A stretch of DNA of 42,059 nucleotides from Acidiferrobacterales bacterium (GTDB lineage: Bacteria; Pseudomonadota; Gammaproteobacteria; Acidiferrobacterales; JAJDNE01): positions 1 through 42,059 of the forward strand of contig JAJDNE010000020.1 in the NCBI GenBank assembly GCA_022340825.1. The letters are read 5' to 3'. The position numbers and the translations under genes were made by a program. The notes beneath the pieces were generated by a model. That model had not been told where the DNA came from, did no database searches, and saw only the letters and a list, made by a program, of their open reading frames with translations. Each line of letters begins with the position of its first letter. Positions within the stretch are counted from its first letter, which is position 1. Below, in pieces: positions 30,189 to 42,059 of this stretch.

Positions 30189-31241
30189 CTAGTGGAACAG
30201 ATACCCCCACTGAGTTTGTTGCGCGACGCCGACAATGCCGATCCATACCAGCGTTACCGGGATCAGCACTTTCCAGCCGAGTCGCATAATCTGGTCATAG
30301 CGATACCGGGGGAACGTGGCACGCAACCACAAGTAGAAAAACAGGAACAATGCGACCTTGAGCCACAACCAGGCAAAGCCCGGCACCATGTTCAACAATG
30401 GAATGTCGAACGGCGGTAACCAGCCACCCAGGAACATCAGGGCGGTCAGTGTCGAGATCAGGATCATGTTGGCGTATTCAGCCAGGAAGAACAGGCCAAA
30501 GGTAATGCCGGAATATTCAACGTGGAAGCCTGCAACGATTTCGGATTCGCCCTCGGCAATATCAAACGGTGCGCGGTTGGTCTCGGCGACACCGGAAATA
30601 AAGTAGACAAAGAACAGGGGCAGCAGCGGCCAGATATACCAATCGAGTACGCCGCCGGACTGCCGGGTAACAATCTCGTTCAGGTTAAGGCTGTTAGCCG
30701 CCATCAGTACGCCGACCAGGGCAAAACCCATGGCGATCTCGTAGGCCACCATTTGTGCCGCTGAACGCATGGCGCCGAGCAGCGCGTACTTCGAGTTGGA
30801 TGCCCAGCCGGCAATGATAATGCCGTACACACCAATAGAAGTGAGCGCCAGGACAAATAACAGGCTCGCATCGATATTGGTCAGCTGCCAGGTATCGGTA
30901 AACGGAATGACGGCCCAGGCCACCAGTGCGGGTATCAGCGCCAGCATCGGTGCAATCAGGAACAGGAACTTGTTGGCGTTGCTGGGGATAACGATTTCTT
31001 TCAGCAGCAACTTGATCACGTCAGCAATCGGCTGCAACCAGCCACGTGGACCAACCCGGTTGGGTCCCACGCGAATCTGCATGAAACCGATAATCTTTCG
31101 CTCGGCGAATGTCAGGTAGGCAACGTGCAGGATGACCGGCAACACGATCAGCACAATCAGGATGACATTGGCCATCGTCAGCACCAGCCATTCTGGTAAC
31201 AGGTCTACGTACGGGATGCTGAGCAACAGTTCTTCCATCAT
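30189..31241 (-). CDS. nuoH: NADH-quinone oxidoreductase subunit H
   Basis: '[37 protein letters not shown]'. Confidence 0.97.
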   Translation of the reverse strand: MMEELLLSIPYVDLLPEWLVLTMANVILIVLIVLPVILHVAYLTFAERKIIGFMQIRVGPNRVGPRGWLQPIADVIKLLLKEIVIPSNANKFLFLIAPMLALIPALVAWAVIPFTDTWQLTNIDASLLFVLALTSIGVYGIIIAGWASNSKYALLGAMRSAAQMVAYEIAMGFALVGVLMAANSLNLNEIVTRQSGGVLDWYIWPLLPLFFVYFISGVAETNRAPFDIAEGESEIVAGFHVEYSGITFGLFFLAEYANMILISTLTALMFLGGWLPPFDIPLLNMVPGFAWLWLKVALFLFFYLWLRATFPRYRYDQIMRLGWKVLIPVTLVWIGIVGVAQQTQWGYLFH

Positions 31242-33613
31242 GATGCTTTCACCACCGTTGCCGGGCCACAGGCGCCCAGTGTTGCCGTTTCAGCGTAGCC
31301 TTGCGCTACTAGCACGCAGCCATCCGGCACCCGTTCATCGATAACGAGATCCAGGATTGCCGAACCCTCAACCATACGCACCGTTACACGCTGTCCTTCG
31401 CTAACGCCCGACTTCCCGGCTTGCGTGGAATTCATCCGCGCGGCTGGCGGTGGATTGTCATGTGTTGCCTGTAGTGCGGGCGCACGACGCACGAGAGCGT
31501 CGGCGACATAGATGGGGACTTCGGTGATGCGGTTGAGTTCGCTCAGGCGCGGTTCGACCTTTTCCGGAATGCGCCAGGTCTTGAGTTTGGCGGAAGCCGG
31601 GACGTCACCAAAACCCATGCCAGCGCGCACATCATCAATGCTGACATAATCAAAACCGTCGACTTCCATCATGCTGCCGAGTACGCGGAGAATCTTCCAG
31701 CCAGGACGCGCCTCGCCTCGTGGCGGTACTGCACCGGTGAATGCCTGCACCCGGCCCTCACCATTTATAAAGGTACCGGCCGTCTCGGTGAATGCGCCCA
31801 TCGGCAGCAGGACATCGGCGTAATCGTTGGCGGTCGTGCCCTCCTTGCATGGCTTGAAGGCAGATACCATGACAACAAAATCCGCGGCATGCATGGCTGT
31901 TCTGGCACGACTGCCGTCACTGAAATCTAGTTCCGGTTCGACACCGAACAACAGGTAACCACGTAATGGACTGCTGATCATGCTGCGTGCATTGGCACCC
32001 GCTGTTACCTCGGCACCCGCTGCACCGCGGTGTGGTACGCAACCGGCCAACCAGCCCCCGACGCTATTCGCGTCTGGCAAATTGCCAAACCGGGCACCAC
32101 TTAGCTCGGCCACCAGTTCCGCCAGTGCGCGTGCCGCCGGCGCGATGGCGGTATTAGCCAGCAACGGACCGAACAGCACGACGGCGTTTTCTTTTTCCAA
32201 CAAGGTATTGGCGATGCGATTTTCTTCCTCGGTCGGAGTCACCACCGACGTCCACCCGGCGGCGCCGGCCGGCAGGCTCTTGCCGGTTTTCTCGGCCAGT
32301 ACCTTAACAATGGCAGCCAACGCACTAGTCAGGTTACCGGGCAAACCGGTTACCTTGGCGGCCAGGTCGTAGGTAAATTCGTAATCCACCGGATTCACCG
32401 CCATGATCGCCGCGCCCTTGCGCGCCGCCTTGCGCAGACGATGACCCAGAATCGGTTGTTCCTTGCGGATGTTGCTGCCAACCAGCAGTGCGGCATCGAT
32501 GTCTTCAAAATCCTGGATACCTTGACCGAACCACGGGAACAGCGGTGCGATGTCATCGTCACTAAATTCGATCTGGCGCAGTCGATGATCAATATTGTTG
32601 CTGCCGATACCACGCATCAGTTTCTGCAGAAGGAAAAATTCTTCCAGCGTGGCGGTAGGCGATGCCAGCGCGCCGATTTGATTGGCACCTTTTGACTTGA
32701 TGATCTTCTTGAAACCAGCCACCGTGAAATCAAGCGCCTGTTCCCACTCGACTTCCTGCCAGTGGCCGTTGTGCTTGATCATCGGGCGTTCGAGCCGATC
32801 TTCGCTGTTAAGTGCTTCATAGCTGAACCGGTCACGATCGGACAGCCAGCATTCATTCACTTCTTCGTTGTCACGCGGCAATACGCGCATCACCTTGTGA
32901 CCGCGCGTTTGTATGGTGAGGTTGGAACCAATCGCATCGTGCGGGCTGATCGAGGGATGGTCCTGCATTTCCCAGGCACGCGCCGAATAACGGAACGGAC
33001 CGGACGTCAGAGCCCCAACCGGGCAAAGGTCAATCACGTTTCCGGACAATTCTGAATCCACGGAACGATCAATGAAGGTGCTGATGCGCATGTGCTCGCC
33101 ACGACCGACTGCGCCCAGTTCCATAACACCGGCAATCTCCTGGCCGAAACGCACGCAGCGTGTGCAATGAATGCAACGGGTCATTTCGGTGGTGATCAGC
33201 GGCCCGATGTTCTTGCTCGGGACAACACGTTTGTTTTCCTGGTAACGCGAAACATCGCTACCGTAGCCCACGGCCAGGTCCTGCAAATCGCACTCGCCGC
33301 CCTGATCACAAATGGGACAATCCAGCGGGTGGTTGATCAACAGGAATTCCATGGTGCCGTGCTGCGCCTGGCGAGCCGTCTCGGACTTGGTAAAGGCCTT
33401 CATACCTTCGGCGACTGGAGTGGCGCAGGCAGGCATCGGTTTCGGCGCCTTTTCGACTTCGATCAGGCACATGCGGCAATTGGCTGCGACCGAGAGCTTG
33501 TCGTGATAGCAGAAGCGCGGGATATAAATACCCGCGGCATCGGCCGCCTGGATCAGCATGGATCCTTCTTCGGCTTCGATCTGCTTTCCGTCGATTTCGA
33601 TGTTTACAGCCAT
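31238..33613 (-). CDS. nuoG: NADH-quinone oxidoreductase subunit G
   Basis: 2Fe-2S N-terminus, '[26 protein letters not shown]', '[18 protein letters not shown]'. Confidence 0.97.
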   Translation of the reverse strand: MAVNIEIDGKQIEAEEGSMLIQAADAAGIYIPRFCYHDKLSVAANCRMCLIEVEKAPKPMPACATPVAEGMKAFTKSETARQAQHGTMEFLLINHPLDCPICDQGGECDLQDLAVGYGSDVSRYQENKRVVPSKNIGPLITTEMTRCIHCTRCVRFGQEIAGVMELGAVGRGEHMRISTFIDRSVDSELSGNVIDLCPVGALTSGPFRYSARAWEMQDHPSISPHDAIGSNLTIQTRGHKVMRVLPRDNEEVNECWLSDRDRFSYEALNSEDRLERPMIKHNGHWQEVEWEQALDFTVAGFKKIIKSKGANQIGALASPTATLEEFFLLQKLMRGIGSNNIDHRLRQIEFSDDDIAPLFPWFGQGIQDFEDIDAALLVGSNIRKEQPILGHRLRKAARKGAAIMAVNPVDYEFTYDLAAKVTGLPGNLTSALAAIVKVLAEKTGKSLPAGAAGWTSVVTPTEEENRIANTLLEKENAVVLFGPLLANTAIAPAARALAELVAELSGARFGNLPDANSVGGWLAGCVPHRGAAGAEVTAGANARSMISSPLRGYLLFGVEPELDFSDGSRARTAMHAADFVVMVSAFKPCKEGTTANDYADVLLPMGAFTETAGTFINGEGRVQAFTGAVPPRGEARPGWKILRVLGSMMEVDGFDYVSIDDVRAGMGFGDVPASAKLKTWRIPEKVEPRLSELNRITEVPIYVADALVRRAPALQATHDNPPPAARMNSTQAGKSGVSEGQRVTVRMVEGSAILDLVIDERVPDGCVLVAQGYAETATLGACGPATVVKAS

Positions 33614-33618
33614 GACAA

Positions 33619-34890
33619 TTACACGCTAACCATGCACTTCTTGTGATCGATGTGATACTGGAATTCATCTCGGAAGTGCTTGATGAATCCCTGCACCGGC
33701 ATTGCCGCGGCATCGCCCAGTGCGCAAATCGTTCTACCCATAATCTTGCCGGCAACGTCATCCAGCAAATCCAGGTCTTCGGGTCGCCCTTCACCATGTT
33801 CGATTCGATGAATCACGCGCGCCATCCAGCCGGTACCTTCACGGCAAGGCGTACACTGGCCGCAGGACTCTTCGTAGTAAAAATGTGCGATACGTGCCAA
33901 TGCACGCACCATGCAGGTGGTTTCATCCATCACGATGACGGCGCCGGAACCGAGCATCGAGCCGGCATTGGCAATGGAGTCATAGTCCATCGTCAGGTCC
34001 ATCATGATGGAAGCCGGTAACACCGGTGCGGACGAGCCGCCGGGGATTACCGCTTTCAGTTTGTGCCCGTTACGCACTCCGCCGGCGATTTCCAGCAACT
34101 CGGCGAATGGCATACCCATGGGCACTTCATAGTTACCGGGTTTGTTAACGTGCCCGGAAACGGAAAACAGTTTCGAACCACCGTTATTGGGCTTGCCCAG
34201 TTCCAGGAACCAGTTTCCGCCCTCTTGCAGAATGGTCGGTACCGATGCCAGCGTTTCGGTGTTGTTAATCGTTGTTGGCTTACCGAACAAACCGTAGTTG
34301 GCGGGGAATGGCGGCTTGTAACGCGGTTGACCCTTCTTGCCCTCAATGGATTCCAGCAAAGCGGTCTCTTCACCACAGATGTAAGCACCAGCACCCAGGT
34401 GAGAGTACATATCGAAATCGACACCGCTACCCTGAATGTTCTTGCCGATCAGGCCGGCTTTATAAGCCTCCTCGAGCGCGTCTTCACATCGTTCGTAGGG
34501 TTCCCAGAATTCACCGCGAATGTAGTTGTAGCCAACGGTGGCGCCGATGCAGTAACCGGCGATGGCCATGCCCTCGATCAATGCATGCGGGTTGTATCGC
34601 AGAATATCGCGATCCTTGCAGGTTCCCGGTTCGCCCTCGTCCGAGTTGCAGACGATATATTTCTGGCCCGGTGCGTTGCGTGGCATAAAACTCCACTTGA
34701 GGCCGGTCGGGAAACCGGCGCCACCGCGGCCGCGCAAGGAGGATGTCTTCAACTCCTCGATAATTTCTTCCGGTGGCGTCTTGTTCGCCAGAATCTTTTT
34801 CCATATCTCGTAGCCACCGCGCGCCTGGTAAGACTCCAGGGTCCACGGTTGCTCCTGATCGAAATTACGGAAACAGACTTCGTTCGCCAT
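33619..34890 (-). CDS. nuoF: NADH-quinone oxidoreductase subunit F
   Basis: '[19 protein letters not shown]', '[16 protein letters not shown]'. Confidence 0.97.
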   Translation of the reverse strand: MANEVCFRNFDQEQPWTLESYQARGGYEIWKKILANKTPPEEIIEELKTSSLRGRGGAGFPTGLKWSFMPRNAPGQKYIVCNSDEGEPGTCKDRDILRYNPHALIEGMAIAGYCIGATVGYNYIRGEFWEPYERCEDALEEAYKAGLIGKNIQGSGVDFDMYSHLGAGAYICGEETALLESIEGKKGQPRYKPPFPANYGLFGKPTTINNTETLASVPTILQEGGNWFLELGKPNNGGSKLFSVSGHVNKPGNYEVPMGMPFAELLEIAGGVRNGHKLKAVIPGGSSAPVLPASIMMDLTMDYDSIANAGSMLGSGAVIVMDETTCMVRALARIAHFYYEESCGQCTPCREGTGWMARVIHRIEHGEGRPEDLDLLDDVAGKIMGRTICALGDAAAMPVQGFIKHFRDEFQYHIDHKKCMVSV

Positions 34891-34895
34891 GATGC

Positions 34896-35402
34896 TTAAT
34901 CCAGGCTCGCCAGAATCTCATCCAGTTTTTCTGGTGTGAGGTTCTCATAATAAGTATTGCCAATCTGGATGACCGGCGCATTAACGCAGGCACCGAGGCA
35001 TTCAACTTCCTTCAGGCTGAATTTGCCATCAGGTGTCACTTCGCCGAACTTGATTCCGAGCTTGTTCTGCAGGTGATTCACCACCATGTCTGAATTGCAC
35101 AGCATGCAGGAGATGTTGGTGCAGATACAGATCTTGTGACGACCCACCGGTTTGTGCTCGTACATGGAGTAGAACGTGGCCACTTCCTCGGCTGCGATCG
35201 GCGGCATTTCCAGATACTGGGCTACCGCCTCGATCAGGTCCCGGTTTAACCAGCCACCGTTGGCATCCTGCGCCAGTCGCAGCGCAGCCATCACCGCGGA
35301 AGACTTGCGCTCCGGCGGGTACTTGGCGACCCACTGGTCAATCCCGGACTTTACCTCGGTCGAAAGCAAATCAGTCTTGTTCATTTCTGCGGGCTGAGCC
35401 AT
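34896..35402 (-). CDS. nuoE: NADH-quinone oxidoreductase subunit E
   Basis: '[28 protein letters not shown]', '[16 protein letters not shown]'. Confidence 0.97.
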   Translation of the reverse strand: MAQPAEMNKTDLLSTEVKSGIDQWVAKYPPERKSSAVMAALRLAQDANGGWLNRDLIEAVAQYLEMPPIAAEEVATFYSMYEHKPVGRHKICICTNISCMLCNSDMVVNHLQNKLGIKFGEVTPDGKFSLKEVECLGACVNAPVIQIGNTYYENLTPEKLDEILASLD

Positions 35403-36655
35403 TAGCGATCGATCTCCCCGAACACGATATCCTGGGTACCGATAACAGCCACGACATCCGGAATCATGTGGCCGCGGGTCATCTCGTCCAGTGACGCCAG
35501 GTGGGCAAAACCGGGGGCCCGAATTTTCAGTCGATACGGTTTGTTGGCACCGTCACTTAATAAGTAGATACCAAATTCGCCCTTGGGATGTTCTATCGCG
35601 CTGTAGACCTCGCCCTCCGGTACACAATAACCTTCGGTGTAGAGCTTGAAGTGGTGGATCAGCGATTCCATGTCGTATTTCATGGTCTCGCGGTCAGGCG
35701 AAGCGATCTTGTGGTCGTCGGAAATAACGGGGCCAGGATTATTGCGCAGCCATTCGACACACTGGCGAATGATGCGGTTGCTCTGGCGCATTTCCTCGAC
35801 GCGAACCAGGTAGCGATCGTAGCAATCCCCCTCGACGCCCACCGGAATATCGAAGTCCATCTTGTCGTACACCGCGTATGGTTGTTTTCTGCGGAGATCC
35901 CATTCAATGCCGGAGCCACGAAGCATTGGCCCACTGAATCCCAGCTGCAGAGCGCGCTCGGGAGAGACGACACCAATACCGACCGTACGTTGCTTCCAGA
36001 TACGGTTGTCGGTCAGCAGGGTTTCATATTCATCAACATGCTTCGGGAAGCGTTCGGTGAAATCCCAGATAAAATCGAGCAATGACCCCTGGCGATTGTC
36101 GTTGATTTTCGCGACGTCTTTCTTGCTGTGCCATTTGGAGGGTTGGTATTGCGGCATGGTATCCGGCAAATCACGGTAAACACCGCCAACACGATAATAG
36201 GTGGCATGCAGGCGCGCGCCGGATACGGCTTCGTAGCAATCCATGAGGTCTTCGCGCTCACGGAAGCAATAGAGGAACATGGTCATGGCGCCAACATCCA
36301 GGCCATGCGTACCCAGTCCCATCAGGTGATTCAGAATACGGGTAATTTCATCGAACATGACCCGGATATACTGCGCACGGATTGGTACTTCAATCCCGAG
36401 CAGTTTTTCAATTGCCGATACGTAGGCATGTTCGTTACACATCATGGAAACGTAATCGAGACGGTCCATGTAACCGATGCTCTGGTTGAACGGTTTAGTC
36501 TCGGCGAGCTTCTCGGTACCGCGATGCAACAAGCCAATATGCGGATCGGCACGATCCACAACTTCGCCATCGAGCTCCAGCACAAGACGCAACACGCCAT
36601 GCGCCGCAGGGTGTTGCGGACCAAAGTTCATGGTGTAGTTACGGATATCAGCCAC
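35402..36655 (-). CDS. nuoD: NADH-quinone oxidoreductase subunit D
   Basis: '[24 protein letters not shown]', '[12 protein letters not shown]'. Confidence 0.97.
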   Translation of the reverse strand: MADIRNYTMNFGPQHPAAHGVLRLVLELDGEVVDRADPHIGLLHRGTEKLAETKPFNQSIGYMDRLDYVSMMCNEHAYVSAIEKLLGIEVPIRAQYIRVMFDEITRILNHLMGLGTHGLDVGAMTMFLYCFREREDLMDCYEAVSGARLHATYYRVGGVYRDLPDTMPQYQPSKWHSKKDVAKINDNRQGSLLDFIWDFTERFPKHVDEYETLLTDNRIWKQRTVGIGVVSPERALQLGFSGPMLRGSGIEWDLRRKQPYAVYDKMDFDIPVGVEGDCYDRYLVRVEEMRQSNRIIRQCVEWLRNNPGPVISDDHKIASPDRETMKYDMESLIHHFKLYTEGYCVPEGEVYSAIEHPKGEFGIYLLSDGANKPYRLKIRAPGFAHLASLDEMTRGHMIPDVVAVIGTQDIVFGEIDR

Positions 36656-37262
36656 CGAAGCCTTCCTCGCGAATCACGCGCTTAGACAGCGAGCGCGGCT
36701 CGATGGAAACCGGTTCGTAGACAACACGACGCTTGCGTTCGTCATAGCGCATCTCGACATTGCCACTGATCGGGAAGTCCTTACGGAACGGGTGACCGAC
36801 AAAGCCGTAATCAGTTAACAAGCGGCGCAGATCAGGATGGCCATCAAAGACAATACCGAACAGGTCGAAGGCTTCGCGTTCGTACCAGTTGGCGGCATTC
36901 CAGATGTTAATCACGGAATCAACAATCGGCACGTCACCTTCTACAAAGGTACGTACACGCACGCGCGTGTTGTGCTTAATCGATAACAGGTGGTAAACAA
37001 CTGCGAAGCGTGGTCCCGTGTACTTTGGCCCGGCCGCCTCTTTGCGGTAGTCAAGGTAATCAACGCCACACAAATCCATCAGCATTTCGAAGTGGCAGTC
37101 AGCATCGTCGCGGAGAAACTGGCAAAGGGGGGCCAGCTGCGCGGGGTTCACTTCAAGCGTCAGTTCATCGAGCGCTTCAGTGGTATTGGTGATGCCTTCA
37201 CCAAACTTTTCTTTGGCGCGCGCAACAACGGTTTTTAATTGATCAGACACTACGTTACCCAT
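36648..37262 (-). CDS. nuoC: NADH-quinone oxidoreductase subunit C
   Basis: '[39 protein letters not shown]'; start MGNVVSDQ at 37262 avoids overlap with nuoB. Confidence 0.95.
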   Translation of the reverse strand: MGNVVSDQLKTVVARAKEKFGEGITNTTEALDELTLEVNPAQLAPLCQFLRDDADCHFEMLMDLCGVDYLDYRKEAAGPKYTGPRFAVVYHLLSIKHNTRVRVRTFVEGDVPIVDSVINIWNAANWYEREAFDLFGIVFDGHPDLRRLLTDYGFVGHPFRKDFPISGNVEMRYDERKRRVVYEPVSIEPRSLSKRVIREEGFGG

Positions 37263-37263
37263 G

Positions 37264-37740
37264 TTAGCGAGCGATGGTGTTGGTACGGCGGATTTTCTTT
37301 TGAAGCTGCAGGATACCGTAGAGCAATGCCTCGGCGGTCGGCGGGCAACCCGGTACGTAAACATCGACCGGCACAATGCGATCACACCCACGAACTACAG
37401 AATACGAATAATGGTAGTAGCCGCCGCCGTTGGCGCATGAACCCATGGAAATCACCCAGCGAGGTTCTGCCATCTGGTCATATACCTTGCGCAGGGCAGG
37501 CGCCATCTTGTTAACCAGCGTACCGGCGACAATCATTACGTCTGACTGGCGCGGACTTGGGCGAAACAGGATACCGAAACGGTCCATATCGTAGCGCGAA
37601 GCGCCGGCCTGCATCATCTCCACGGCGCAGCAGGCGAGACCGAAGGTCATTGGCCACATCGAACCGGTACGGGTCCAGTTGATAACGGAATCCAGCGAGG
37701 TCGTCAGCCAACCGCGCTCCTGGGTAGCCTCTAGTCCCAC
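37264..37740 (-). CDS. nuoB: NADH-quinone oxidoreductase subunit B
   Basis: '[17 protein letters not shown]', '[22 protein letters not shown]', '[19 protein letters not shown]'. GTG at 37740 overlaps the nuoA stop; ORF-track ATG is 37761. Confidence 0.96.
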   Translation of the reverse strand: MGLEATQERGWLTTSLDSVINWTRTGSMWPMTFGLACCAVEMMQAGASRYDMDRFGILFRPSPRQSDVMIVAGTLVNKMAPALRKVYDQMAEPRWVISMGSCANGGGYYHYSYSVVRGCDRIVPVDVYVPGCPPTAEALLYGILQLQKKIRRTNTIAR

Positions 37741-38087
37741 TCGAGAGCCCCCTTCTTCCACTCATAGATGAAGCCGATAATCAGGATGCCGAGGAACAGC
37801 ATCATCGCCAGGAACCCGTACATCCCGATTTCAGGCAGAACCACTGCCCACGGAAACAGGAAGGCGATTTCCAGGTCAAAGATAATAAAGAGTATGGCTA
37901 CCAGGTAGTAGCGCACATCGAATTTCATGCGTGAATCTTCGAATGCCTCGAATCCGCATTCGTAGGGAGACAGCTTGTCTTCGTCAGGACGCGACGGCGA
38001 AACCAGGTGACCCAATCCCAACATCACCACGCCAATTGCGATCGCGATAATGAAAAAAATCAGAATCGGTAAATAACCTTCTAACAT
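37731..38087 (-). CDS. nuoA: NADH-quinone oxidoreductase subunit A
   Basis: '[45 protein letters not shown]'. Confidence 0.97.
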   Translation of the reverse strand: MLEGYLPILIFFIIAIAIGVVMLGLGHLVSPSRPDEDKLSPYECGFEAFEDSRMKFDVRYYLVAILFIIFDLEIAFLFPWAVVLPEIGMYGFLAMMLFLGILIIGFIYEWKKGALEWD

Positions 38088-38177
38088 GCGCTCCTGCCCG
38101 CCTGGTGATTTCGACCAAGACTGTTTGTGTCGTTGTTTTTAATTATTGCAGCACGGTGACTGCTTATAGGGTCGAGC

Positions 38178-38207
38178 AGTCTAGGCTTTCGCGCTAATAA
38201 AAGTCAA
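38178..38207 (-). promoter_or_regulatory. Candidate sigma-70 promoter for the nuo operon
   Basis: Minus strand TTGACT - 18 bp - TAGACT, about 90 bp upstream of nuoA; the -10 is weak. Confidence 0.4.
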
Positions 38208-38265
38208 GCCGGGTACTTGTGAAGGTTTCTTTTTAAATTAATAGGTTATGCAAGTTTTTGAGGGC

Positions 38266-38287
38266 ATAAAAAATGCCTATCGGCATT
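38266..38287 (-). terminator. Rho-independent terminator downstream of secG/tRNA-Leu
   Basis: Minus strand AATGCC-GATA-GGCATT followed by TTTT. Confidence 0.7.
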
Positions 38288-38327
38288 CCGGATGCATACT
38301 TAATCTGCGATAAAAGCTGTTCGGGTA

Positions 38328-38356
38328 AAGACTCACCTGACTGGTGGGTCTTTTTT
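38328..38356 (+). terminator. Plus-strand terminator-like hairpin
   Basis: AAGACTCACC-TGAC-TGGTGGGTC followed by TTTTTT. Confidence 0.55.
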
Positions 38357-38403
38357 CCGTTACCCACGCGGTGCGTGAGGATAAACAGAGTCCGCAAGAA
38401 TGT

Positions 38404-38488
38404 TGGTGCCGAAGGCGGGAGTCGAACCCGCACGGCTTGCGCCACTACCCCCTCAAGATAGCGTGTCTACCAGTTCCACCACTTCGGC
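38404..38488 (-). tRNA. tRNA-Leu(GAG)
   Basis: Minus strand GCCGAAGTGGTGGAACTGGTAGACACGCTATCTTGAGGGGGTAGTGG...TTCGACTCCCGCCTTCGGCACCA: anticodon loop TTGAGGG, long variable arm, encoded CCA. Confidence 0.96.
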
Positions 38489-38538
38489 TATTGATATTTC
38501 GGACCGGGTCAGCCCATCACATGATTTGCCCTAACCTG

Positions 38539-38892
38539 TTACTTCGGTACGTCTGGTACCTTTTCCTGTTGCGGCGCACTACCGGGAACAGCTGGCGCTT
38601 CCTTCTTCGGTGCCGTTTGCTCAACGACAGACTCCACTGCACTTTTCGGTGCTTCGCGCTTGGCAGAATAATAAGCCAATCCCATCGTGGTCAGGAAAAA
38701 CACGATGGCCAATGCTGCTGTCAAACGTGAAAGAAATGTTGCCGATCCGCCACTGCCAAATAGTGTATCGGATGCTCCACCACCACCGCCAAAGGCAGCA
38801 CCGGCTTCGGCGCCTTTGCCGCGTTGCAGCAGGATCAACCCAATCAGGGACAGTGAATCAACAATAAGAACCGCAATTAAAATGTCACGCAT
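38539..38892 (-). CDS. secG: Preprotein translocase subunit SecG
   Basis: 'LIGLILLQRGKGAEAGAAFGGGGGASDTLFGSGGSATFLSRLTA'. Confidence 0.96.
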   Translation of the reverse strand: MRDILIAVLIVDSLSLIGLILLQRGKGAEAGAAFGGGGGASDTLFGSGGSATFLSRLTAALAIVFFLTTMGLAYYSAKREAPKSAVESVVEQTAPKKEAPAVPGSAPQQEKVPDVPK

Positions 38893-38913
38893 TGAAATAG
38901 TTTCCGTATCGGG

Positions 38914-39663
38914 TTAGCTGGCGGCGGCACAGATGCCAAGAAAATCCTCGGCCTTGAGTGATGCACCACCGATCAGACCGCCATCAATATCCGGCTGGGA
39001 GATCAGTTCAGCAGCGTTGTCAGGTTTCATGCTACCGCCATAAAGAAGACGGCATCCCTCTGCCACCGCCGCATCCAGTGCTGCCAGTTTGTCACGAATA
39101 AACTTGTGAACTTCCTGTGCCTGTTCGGGTGTAGCCGTTTTGCCGGTTCCGATTGCCCAGACAGGTTCATACGCAATCACGGCGTTCTTGAATGCTTCGA
39201 TACCATGCTGTTCCAGCACTGCATCCAGCTGGCGCTCGACCACGGCTTCCGTTGTGCCACCTTCACGTTCTTCCAGAGACTCGCCCACACAAAGAATCGG
39301 AACCAGCCCATGCTCCTGGGCCGCCTCGAACTTCCGGGCCACCAGCTCATCGGTATCACCATAATATTCACGGCGTTCCGAGTGGCCGATGATGACGTAA
39401 TCGCAGCCCGCGTCTTTCAACATTGGGCCGGAGATCTCGCCCGTGTAGGCGCCGGAAACATGATAATCCAGGTTCTGGCCACCGACCTTGACGCTGCTGC
39501 CTGCCAGCTTTTCGACTGCCAGCGGGACCAGGATTGCCGGCGGGCAAACCGCCACTTCCGCCTTGATGTCAGCCATACCGGCCAGAATTCCCTCCAGCAA
39601 GGTACTGGAGTCCTCGCGGTTTCCGTTCATTTTCCAGTTACCGGCTACCAGCGACTGACGCAT
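38914..39663 (-). CDS. tpiA: Triosephosphate isomerase
   Basis: 'GNWKMNG', 'VIIGHSERREYYGD', 'AYEPVWAIGTGKTATPEQ', 'LLYGGSMKPDNA'. Confidence 0.98.
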   Translation of the reverse strand: MRQSLVAGNWKMNGNREDSSTLLEGILAGMADIKAEVAVCPPAILVPLAVEKLAGSSVKVGGQNLDYHVSGAYTGEISGPMLKDAGCDYVIIGHSERREYYGDTDELVARKFEAAQEHGLVPILCVGESLEEREGGTTEAVVERQLDAVLEQHGIEAFKNAVIAYEPVWAIGTGKTATPEQAQEVHKFIRDKLAALDAAVAEGCRLLYGGSMKPDNAAELISQPDIDGGLIGGASLKAEDFLGICAAAS

Positions 39664-39800
39664 GGATATCTCCTTAAATATTCGGTCAATTGTTCAAAAA
39701 GCGGGCGGGATGTTACCGGTCCAAGGGGGATTTCGCAATTGTCGGGCCGGAACTTGCGCGGCTTTTCCGGTTAATGCTGCACTTTCCCCGCTCGACCAAC

Positions 39801-39829
39801 AAAAAGGCCTGCAAGAGCAGGCCTTTTTT
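39801..39829. terminator. Rho-independent terminator (symmetric)
   Basis: AAAAAGGCCTGC-AAGA-GCAGGCCTTTTT; A-run and T-run on both sides. Confidence 0.9.
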
Positions 39830-39838
39830 CGACGGAGA

Positions 39839-40114
39839 CTAGGCCTCCGGAGTTTCTTCTGAAGCCGGTGCTTCTTCAGCGGGTGCTTCTTCAGCAGCAG
39901 CTTCGGTTTCAGCAGCTTCTGTCGATTCAGCTGCGACTTCCTCCGGCTCTTCAACCTTCGGCGCCGGTAGCTTCACTTCGATGAGCTTCTCCGCGAGCAG
40001 TATTTTTACCTTGTCGTCGCCGTTAATCCATTTCTTGTCTGAACCCTTTACCGCATAACGCTTGGAACGCTTTTCGTATACGGTGTACTCGGGAGTCTTT
40101 TTAACAACTTGCAT
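39839..40114 (-). CDS. Small protein with basic N-terminal domain and acidic Glu/Ala tail, unknown function
   Basis: 91-aa ORF between glmM and tpiA with its own terminator; AGGAAG upstream of ATG. Confidence 0.75.
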   Translation of the reverse strand: MQVVKKTPEYTVYEKRSKRYAVKGSDKKWINGDDKVKILLAEKLIEVKLPAPKVEEPEEVAAESTEAAETEAAAEEAPAEEAPASEETPEA

Positions 40115-40180
40115 AACTTCCTTTCCTTTTTCAGTAGTTAACGATATCCCGCAGGTCGCGGGGCAGCGATTAAACCCTAA

Positions 40181-41527
40181 CTAGCCTTCGGATGCCACCC
40201 TGACGGTATCAGCCAGCTGCTGACTGAGGCGCGCCACTTCAGTAGCATCCTCGCCCTCTACCATGACACGAATTACCGGCTCGGTGCCGGAAGCGCGCAG
40301 CAGGACCCGACCGCGTTGATTCAGCTCGGTTTCCACTTCACGCACCGCATTTTTCACCTGTTGCGACTCGTCCACATTGAATCGTTGTTGCGTACGGACG
40401 TTAACCATTACCTGCGGATAGCGCCGCATTCCGGCTTTCAGCTCGGACAACGGTTTGCCCGTTTCAACGACGGCAGTCAGTACTTGCAGTGCCGCGACGA
40501 TGCCGTCGCCCGTGGTTGTCTTGTCGAGACAGATAATATGGCCGGAAGATTCACCGCCGATATGCCAGCCCTTCTGTCGCAGCAGGCTAATGACATAACG
40601 ATCACCTACCGCGGCGCGCTCAAACGGAATACCGTTTTCTGCGCATGCCTGTTCCAGCCCGAGATTGCTCATCAGGGTGCCGACGATGCCGCCTTCAAGC
40701 GAATTGTCGGCGAGGCGTTGCATGGCGATGATATAGAGCAATTGGTCGCCATCGATTATCTGCCCGTTGTTATCAACCATGATGACGCGATCGCCGTCGC
40801 CATCCAGCGCGATGCCAAGATCGGCACCTGTTTCAACCACGGTTTTTTGCAGCAGTTTTGGATGAGTGGAACCACACTCATGATTGATATTGAAACCGTC
40901 GGGTTCGGCCCCGATCGCAATAACCCGGGCGCCGAGTTCCGAAAAGACCAATGGCGCAACCTGGTAGGCGGCACCGTGGGCGCAGTCGACGACAATCGTC
41001 ATACCTTCGAGGCTGCGCTTGTTGGGAAAAGAGCTCTTGCAGAATTCGACATAGCGACCGGGCGCATCGACGTAACGCTTGGCCTTACCCAACTGGTCGG
41101 CGGCGACGGTGACCAGCGGCTCATCCATTGCTGCCTCGATCGCCTGCTCTACGTTATCGGGAAGCTTGGTGCCATCGGAAGAGAAGAATTTTATGCCGTT
41201 GTCGTGAAATGCATTGTGCGATGCGCTGATAACAATACCGGCACGGGCACGGGACGAGCGTGTCAGGTAGGCGATTGCCGGTGTCGGCATCGGCCCGAGT
41301 AAACGAATATCAACTCCTGCAGCGGAAAGACCAGCCTCCAGCGCCGATTCCAGCATGTAGCCAGAGACGCGGGTATCCTTGCCAATCAGGATTTTGCGAT
41401 GCTCGCCGCCGTTGCCTCTGAGCACCCGGCCGGCTGCCCAACCCAGCTTCAGCACGAATTCCGGCGTGATCGGCGTTTCACCGACCGGACCACGAATTCC
41501 ATCCGTTCCAAAATATCGCCTGCTCAA
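40181..41527 (-). CDS. glmM: Phosphoglucosamine mutase
   Basis: '[11 protein letters not shown]', phosphoserine loop '[19 protein letters not shown]', '[13 protein letters not shown]'. Confidence 0.98.
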   Translation of the reverse strand: MSRRYFGTDGIRGPVGETPITPEFVLKLGWAAGRVLRGNGGEHRKILIGKDTRVSGYMLESALEAGLSAAGVDIRLLGPMPTPAIAYLTRSSRARAGIVISASHNAFHDNGIKFFSSDGTKLPDNVEQAIEAAMDEPLVTVAADQLGKAKRYVDAPGRYVEFCKSSFPNKRSLEGMTIVVDCAHGAAYQVAPLVFSELGARVIAIGAEPDGFNINHECGSTHPKLLQKTVVETGADLGIALDGDGDRVIMVDNNGQIIDGDQLLYIIAMQRLADNSLEGGIVGTLMSNLGLEQACAENGIPFERAAVGDRYVISLLRQKGWHIGGESSGHIICLDKTTTGDGIVAALQVLTAVVETGKPLSELKAGMRRYPQVMVNVRTQQRFNVDESQQVKNAVREVETELNQRGRVLLRASGTEPVIRVMVEGEDATEVARLSQQLADTVRVASEG

Positions 41528-42059
41528 TTGACTGATTTGCTCCCGTCATTGCTGTCCGGATAGACAGCCTCCCACATGCGTATCGCCTCTACCGTCGCGG
41601 CAACATCATGCACTCTGACTATTTTAGCTCCATTTTGCACGGCGATAAGTGCAAGGGCCACACTTGCATGTAAACGCTGTTCCACCGGTAATCCGAGGGC
41701 CATGCCAATCATGGATTTTCGCGACAGGCCTGCCAGTACCGGGACACCCAGGTCCTGCAATTGCCGCAGTTCGCGCAATAACACGAGATTGTGATCCAGT
41801 GTTTTGCCGAAACCAAAACCGGGATCAATGACTATTTTTTCGCGCGTGATTCCCGCGGTGATCGCCGCCTCGATTCGCGCATGAAGAAATTCCCTTACCT
41901 CGGCGACAACGTCCGAATACTGCGGGTTTTCCTGCATGGTCCGTGGCTCACCGCGCATGTGCATCAGGCAAACGGCGGCGCCCAATTCACTGGCAGCCTC
42001 AAGCGCGCCATTTGCCTGTAGTGCGTTGACGTCATTGACCAGCCCGGCACCGGCATCAA
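41524..42059 (-). CDS. folP: Dihydropteroate synthase, 5' end outside window
   Basis: '[16 protein letters not shown]', '[24 protein letters not shown]', '[13 protein letters not shown]'; 4-bp overlap with glmM; frame open to the window end. Confidence 0.95.
   Translation of the reverse strand, partial: DAGAGLVNDVNALQANGALEAASELGAAVCLMHMRGEPRTMQENPQYSDVVAEVREFLHARIEAAITAGITREKIVIDPGFGFGKTLDHNLVLLRELRQLQDLGVPVLAGLSRKSMIGMALGLPVEQRLHASVALALIAVQNGAKIVRVHDVAATVEAIRMWEAVYPDSNDGSKSVN

Noticed and set aside
34063-34899. 278-aa plus-strand ORF
   Set aside because: Antisense shadow of nuoF; no RBS/operon context or family motif.
38344-38730. 128-aa plus-strand ORF with 'CWCRRRESNPHGLRHYPL'
   Set aside because: Translation of the tRNA-Leu complement and antisense of secG; annotation artefact.
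40316-41302. 328-aa plus-strand ORF
   Set aside because: Antisense to glmM, whose motifs are unambiguous; long shadow ORFs are expected in GC-rich coding DNA.

Overview
This 42-kb window looks like chromosomal DNA from a gammaproteobacterium. The right half is a conserved core block on the minus strand: folP (cut by the window end), glmM, a 91-aa acidic-tailed ORF, tpiA, secG, tRNA-Leu(GAG), the complete 14-gene complex I operon nuoA-N, an MscS channel, a methyltransferase and a CNBD protein. The left half is more accessory. It contains: a histidine kinase (truncated at the window start) with a REC-GGDEF partner; an initiator-type tRNA-Met; CysZ-like and other membrane proteins; a five-gene Lol-like export operon (LolA-like periplasmic protein, two FtsX-type permeases, ATPase, beta-barrel); a MarR/rhodanese/persulfide-dioxygenase-like sulfur operon whose promoter lies between two inverted operator arms; aceA-aceK; RraA-like; a histone-H1-like basic protein; a haloacid dehalogenase; a secreted amidohydrolase-like protein; an orphan MerB-like protein with the catalytic C/D/C residues; and a stand-alone CZB protein. 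I found no CRISPR array, phage or transposon. The best candidates for follow-up are the Lol-like operon, the MarR sulfur operon with its operator architecture, and the orphan MerB homologue. All family assignments come from reading motifs; no database search was run.
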